Origin: Methanobacterium sp. UBA8 | GTDB taxonomy: Archaea; Methanobacteriota; Methanobacteria; Methanobacteriales; Methanobacteriaceae | Length of the DNA stretch: 7,264 bases | Reading direction: 5' to 3' | Assembly (NCBI GenBank): GCA_002509665.1 | Contig: DADN01000116.1 | Location: 11,663 to 18,926, forward strand | In this document: piece after piece, positions 5,900-7,264 of the stretch | Numbering within the stretch: position 1 is the first letter of the stretch | Layout: every line of letters begins with the position of its first letter | Made by a program: the position numbers and the translations under genes | The notes under the pieces: model-generated | The model's input: the letters and a program-made list of their open reading frames with translations, nothing else | Told to the model about the DNA's origin: nothing | Databases searched by the model: none

Positions 5900-7057
5900 A
5901 TGATAACAATTGAAAATGCTAAAATACTGTACGGGGAAGATATGGGAGCCATTAAGGCAAATGTAGTAATCGAAGATGATAAAATAATTGAAATTACTAA
6001 AGATAAAGTCAAAAGTGGCAAAAAAATTGATGCAAGGGGATGTATTGTAGCCCCGGCATTTATTAATTCCCATGTGCATATTGGTGATTCTATAGCCAGT
6101 GATGTCGGGGACGGAAAGAGTATAGCTGAGATTGTTAAACCACCAAACGGCCTTAAACATCGAATACTTGAAGAATCAAATCCTGATGAAATTATAGCTT
6201 CTATGAAACGATCTATGAATGATATGCTCGCAAGCGGTACCAGTACTTTCGTTGATTTTAGAGAAGGGGGTCTTGAAGGGATACATTTGTTAGAAGAAGC
6301 CTCTAAAGATATTCCCATAAGAAAAATAGTTCTTGGGAGAGATAATTCATTCTTTGATCCTGACGTGAAAAAGGGAGAAATTAAAAGCATCACTAAGAAT
6401 CTCCTTAAATCATGTGATGGCATAGGCTTAAGTGGATTTGGAGAAATAAGGGATGAAGTGGTGGCTTTAATTGCTAAAATATGTGAAAAACATGGGAAAA
6501 TTTCTGCAATACACACTGCAGAATATGAAAAACTGCAGGAGGATTCTATTAAAGCAACTGGAAAGAGTGAAGTTCAAAGGGCTGTTGAATCAGATTTAAA
6601 TGCTTTAATTCATGTCACAGCTCCAGTTGGTGACGATTTAAAATTGATAGGTAACAGCGGTAGTTCTGTGGTCTCATGCCCTCGATCAAATGGAACACTT
6701 TCGGTTGGAATTCCTCCACTAAATGACATGCTTAAACATAAAATAAATGTACTTCTTGGAACAGATAATATAATGTTTAATTCCCCTAATATGTTGAGGG
6801 AAATGGAATATGCCTTGAAAGTCACCCGTGGCTATTACCGAGAATATTTTTCTCCCCTGGAAATATTTAAAATGGCCACAATAAACGCTGCAAATGCTTT
6901 TAATTTAAATACAGGATGTATAAAAGAGGGAAGTACAGCAGATATTATCATTGTAAAAGAATTTTCAGATAATCCAATATTGTCCCTCATTAACAGAACA
7001 GAGCCGAAAGAGGTAGTTGGTTTAATCACAGAAGGCAATATTGTATATATTAATTAA
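5900..7057 (+). CDS. Amidohydrolase, cytosine deaminase / ATZ-TRZ-like, substrate unknown
   Basis: This 385-residue cytoplasmic enzyme belongs to the amidohydrolase superfamily, metal-dependent TIM-barrel enzymes that deaminate or hydrolyse small ring compounds. The N-terminal beta-sandwich part is MITIENAKILYGEDMG. The metal-site residues are in order: H58 and H60 (NSHVHIG), H205 with E208 (IHTAEYE), H238 (IHVTAP) and D289 (LLGTDN). H205..E208, CPRSN (260-264) and LGTDN are typical of the mononuclear deaminase/ATZ-TRZ branch that includes cytosine deaminase, aminodeoxyfutalosine deaminase and methanogen 5'-deoxyadenosine deaminase (DadD). The segment PPNGLKHR (81-88) after the first metal motif probably helps set specificity. 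At 385 residues it is shorter than typical SAH/MTA deaminases or DadD (about 420-440), so I do not assign it to those. The ATG at 5900 fits the family N-terminus, but no ribosome site precedes it (CTCTGATTCAC), so a leaderless transcript is possible. Confidence is high for the superfamily and low for any substrate. Confidence 0.88.
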   Translation: MITIENAKILYGEDMGAIKANVVIEDDKIIEITKDKVKSGKKIDARGCIVAPAFINSHVHIGDSIASDVGDGKSIAEIVKPPNGLKHRILEESNPDEIIASMKRSMNDMLASGTSTFVDFREGGLEGIHLLEEASKDIPIRKIVLGRDNSFFDPDVKKGEIKSITKNLLKSCDGIGLSGFGEIRDEVVALIAKICEKHGKISAIHTAEYEKLQEDSIKATGKSEVQRAVESDLNALIHVTAPVGDDLKLIGNSGSSVVSCPRSNGTLSVGIPPLNDMLKHKINVLLGTDNIMFNSPNMLREMEYALKVTRGYYREYFSPLEIFKMATINAANAFNLNTGCIKEGSTADIIIVKEFSDNPILSLINRTEPKEVVGLITEGNIVYIN

Positions 7058-7129
7058 TTTAAGGCATTTTACGGTGTAGGAATATTTTAAACGCTTATTA
7101 CTGGATGTTATGGGAGTTATTAGTTAAAC

Positions 7130-7139
7130 TTTATAAATT
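7130..7139 (+). promoter_or_regulatory. Probable TATA box for the universal stress protein gene
   Basis: TTTATAAAT within TTAAACTTTATAAATTG is a good archaeal TATA candidate. It predicts a start near 7160 and a leader of about 80 bases before the ATG at 7242. The 184-base gap it lies in has no other convincing gene. Confidence 0.4.
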
Positions 7140-7241
7140 GTTGATTAAATAAATTCAGATATGATGACATGATCAAATAATTGAAAAATTTTGCAGGCAG
7201 GTCATGAATATGGGCGTTTTAGAAAATGATGAGGTGGATTA

Positions 7242-7264
7242 ATGTATAAAAAAATTTTATTGCC
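7242..7264 (+). CDS. Universal stress protein (UspA family), 5' end only
   Basis: Only the first eight residues, MYKKILLP, are inside the window; the gene is cut by its right edge. This beginning is the typical first strand of UspA-domain proteins (usually followed by a T/V-D-G-S motif), small cytoplasmic ATP- or AMP-binding proteins that methanogens carry in many copies. A strong ribosome site GAGGTG (7231-7236) lies 5 bases before the ATG, which supports a real start. The identity rests on eight residues, so another family beginning the same way cannot be excluded. Confidence 0.6.

Noticed and set aside
5896..6516. 206-residue minus-strand frame opposite the amidohydrolase.
   Set aside because: It is rich in S, P, I and L, as expected from the complement of this coding sequence, and the + strand frame carries all the catalytic motifs.
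1..7264. Search for CRISPR arrays, tRNA or rRNA genes, insertion sequences and attachment sites.
   Set aside because: No regularly spaced repeats, no cloverleaf-like or conserved rRNA segments, no transposase-like protein and no terminal inverted repeats were seen. The only long repeat is the paralogous gene pair.

Overview
The window looks like a stretch of chromosome from a methanogenic archaeon, most likely a mesophilic member of the Methanobacteriales close to Methanobacterium. The evidence is AT-rich DNA, T-run intergenic regions, archaeal TATA-like boxes, GGAG/GAGGTG ribosome binding sites, a CarB with the archaeal-style N-terminus MPKDHDIKKVL, CARDB-bearing secreted proteins, and a gene starting MYKKILLP like archaeal universal stress proteins. 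The assignment rests on recognition, not on a database search.

Layout, all on the + strand. (1) 128-3307: a full-length, unsplit carB, the large subunit of carbamoyl-phosphate synthase; carA is not visible. (2) 3549-4457 and 4719-5771: two tandem paralogues encoding secreted proteins with a caspase-like (clan CD) fold and a conserved His...Cys pair. The second ends in a complete CARDB domain; the first has only the start of one and then stops. Neither needs an ATG: both are best read from TTG codons at matching positions behind similar ribosome binding sites. (3) 5900-7057: an amidohydrolase of the cytosine deaminase/ATZ-TRZ type. (4) 7242-7264: the first eight codons of a probable universal stress protein, cut by the window edge.

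The gaps are 128 to 261 bases long, AT-rich and mostly hold T-run terminators and TATA-like boxes, so each gene is probably its own transcription unit. CarB makes carbamoyl phosphate for pyrimidines and arginine. The amidohydrolase could act on a purine, pyrimidine or deoxyadenosine-like amine, but nothing here ties it functionally to carB. The paralogue pair is the unusual part: a duplicated, exported, putative cysteine peptidase placed between housekeeping genes, with signs of recent gene conversion and domain loss.
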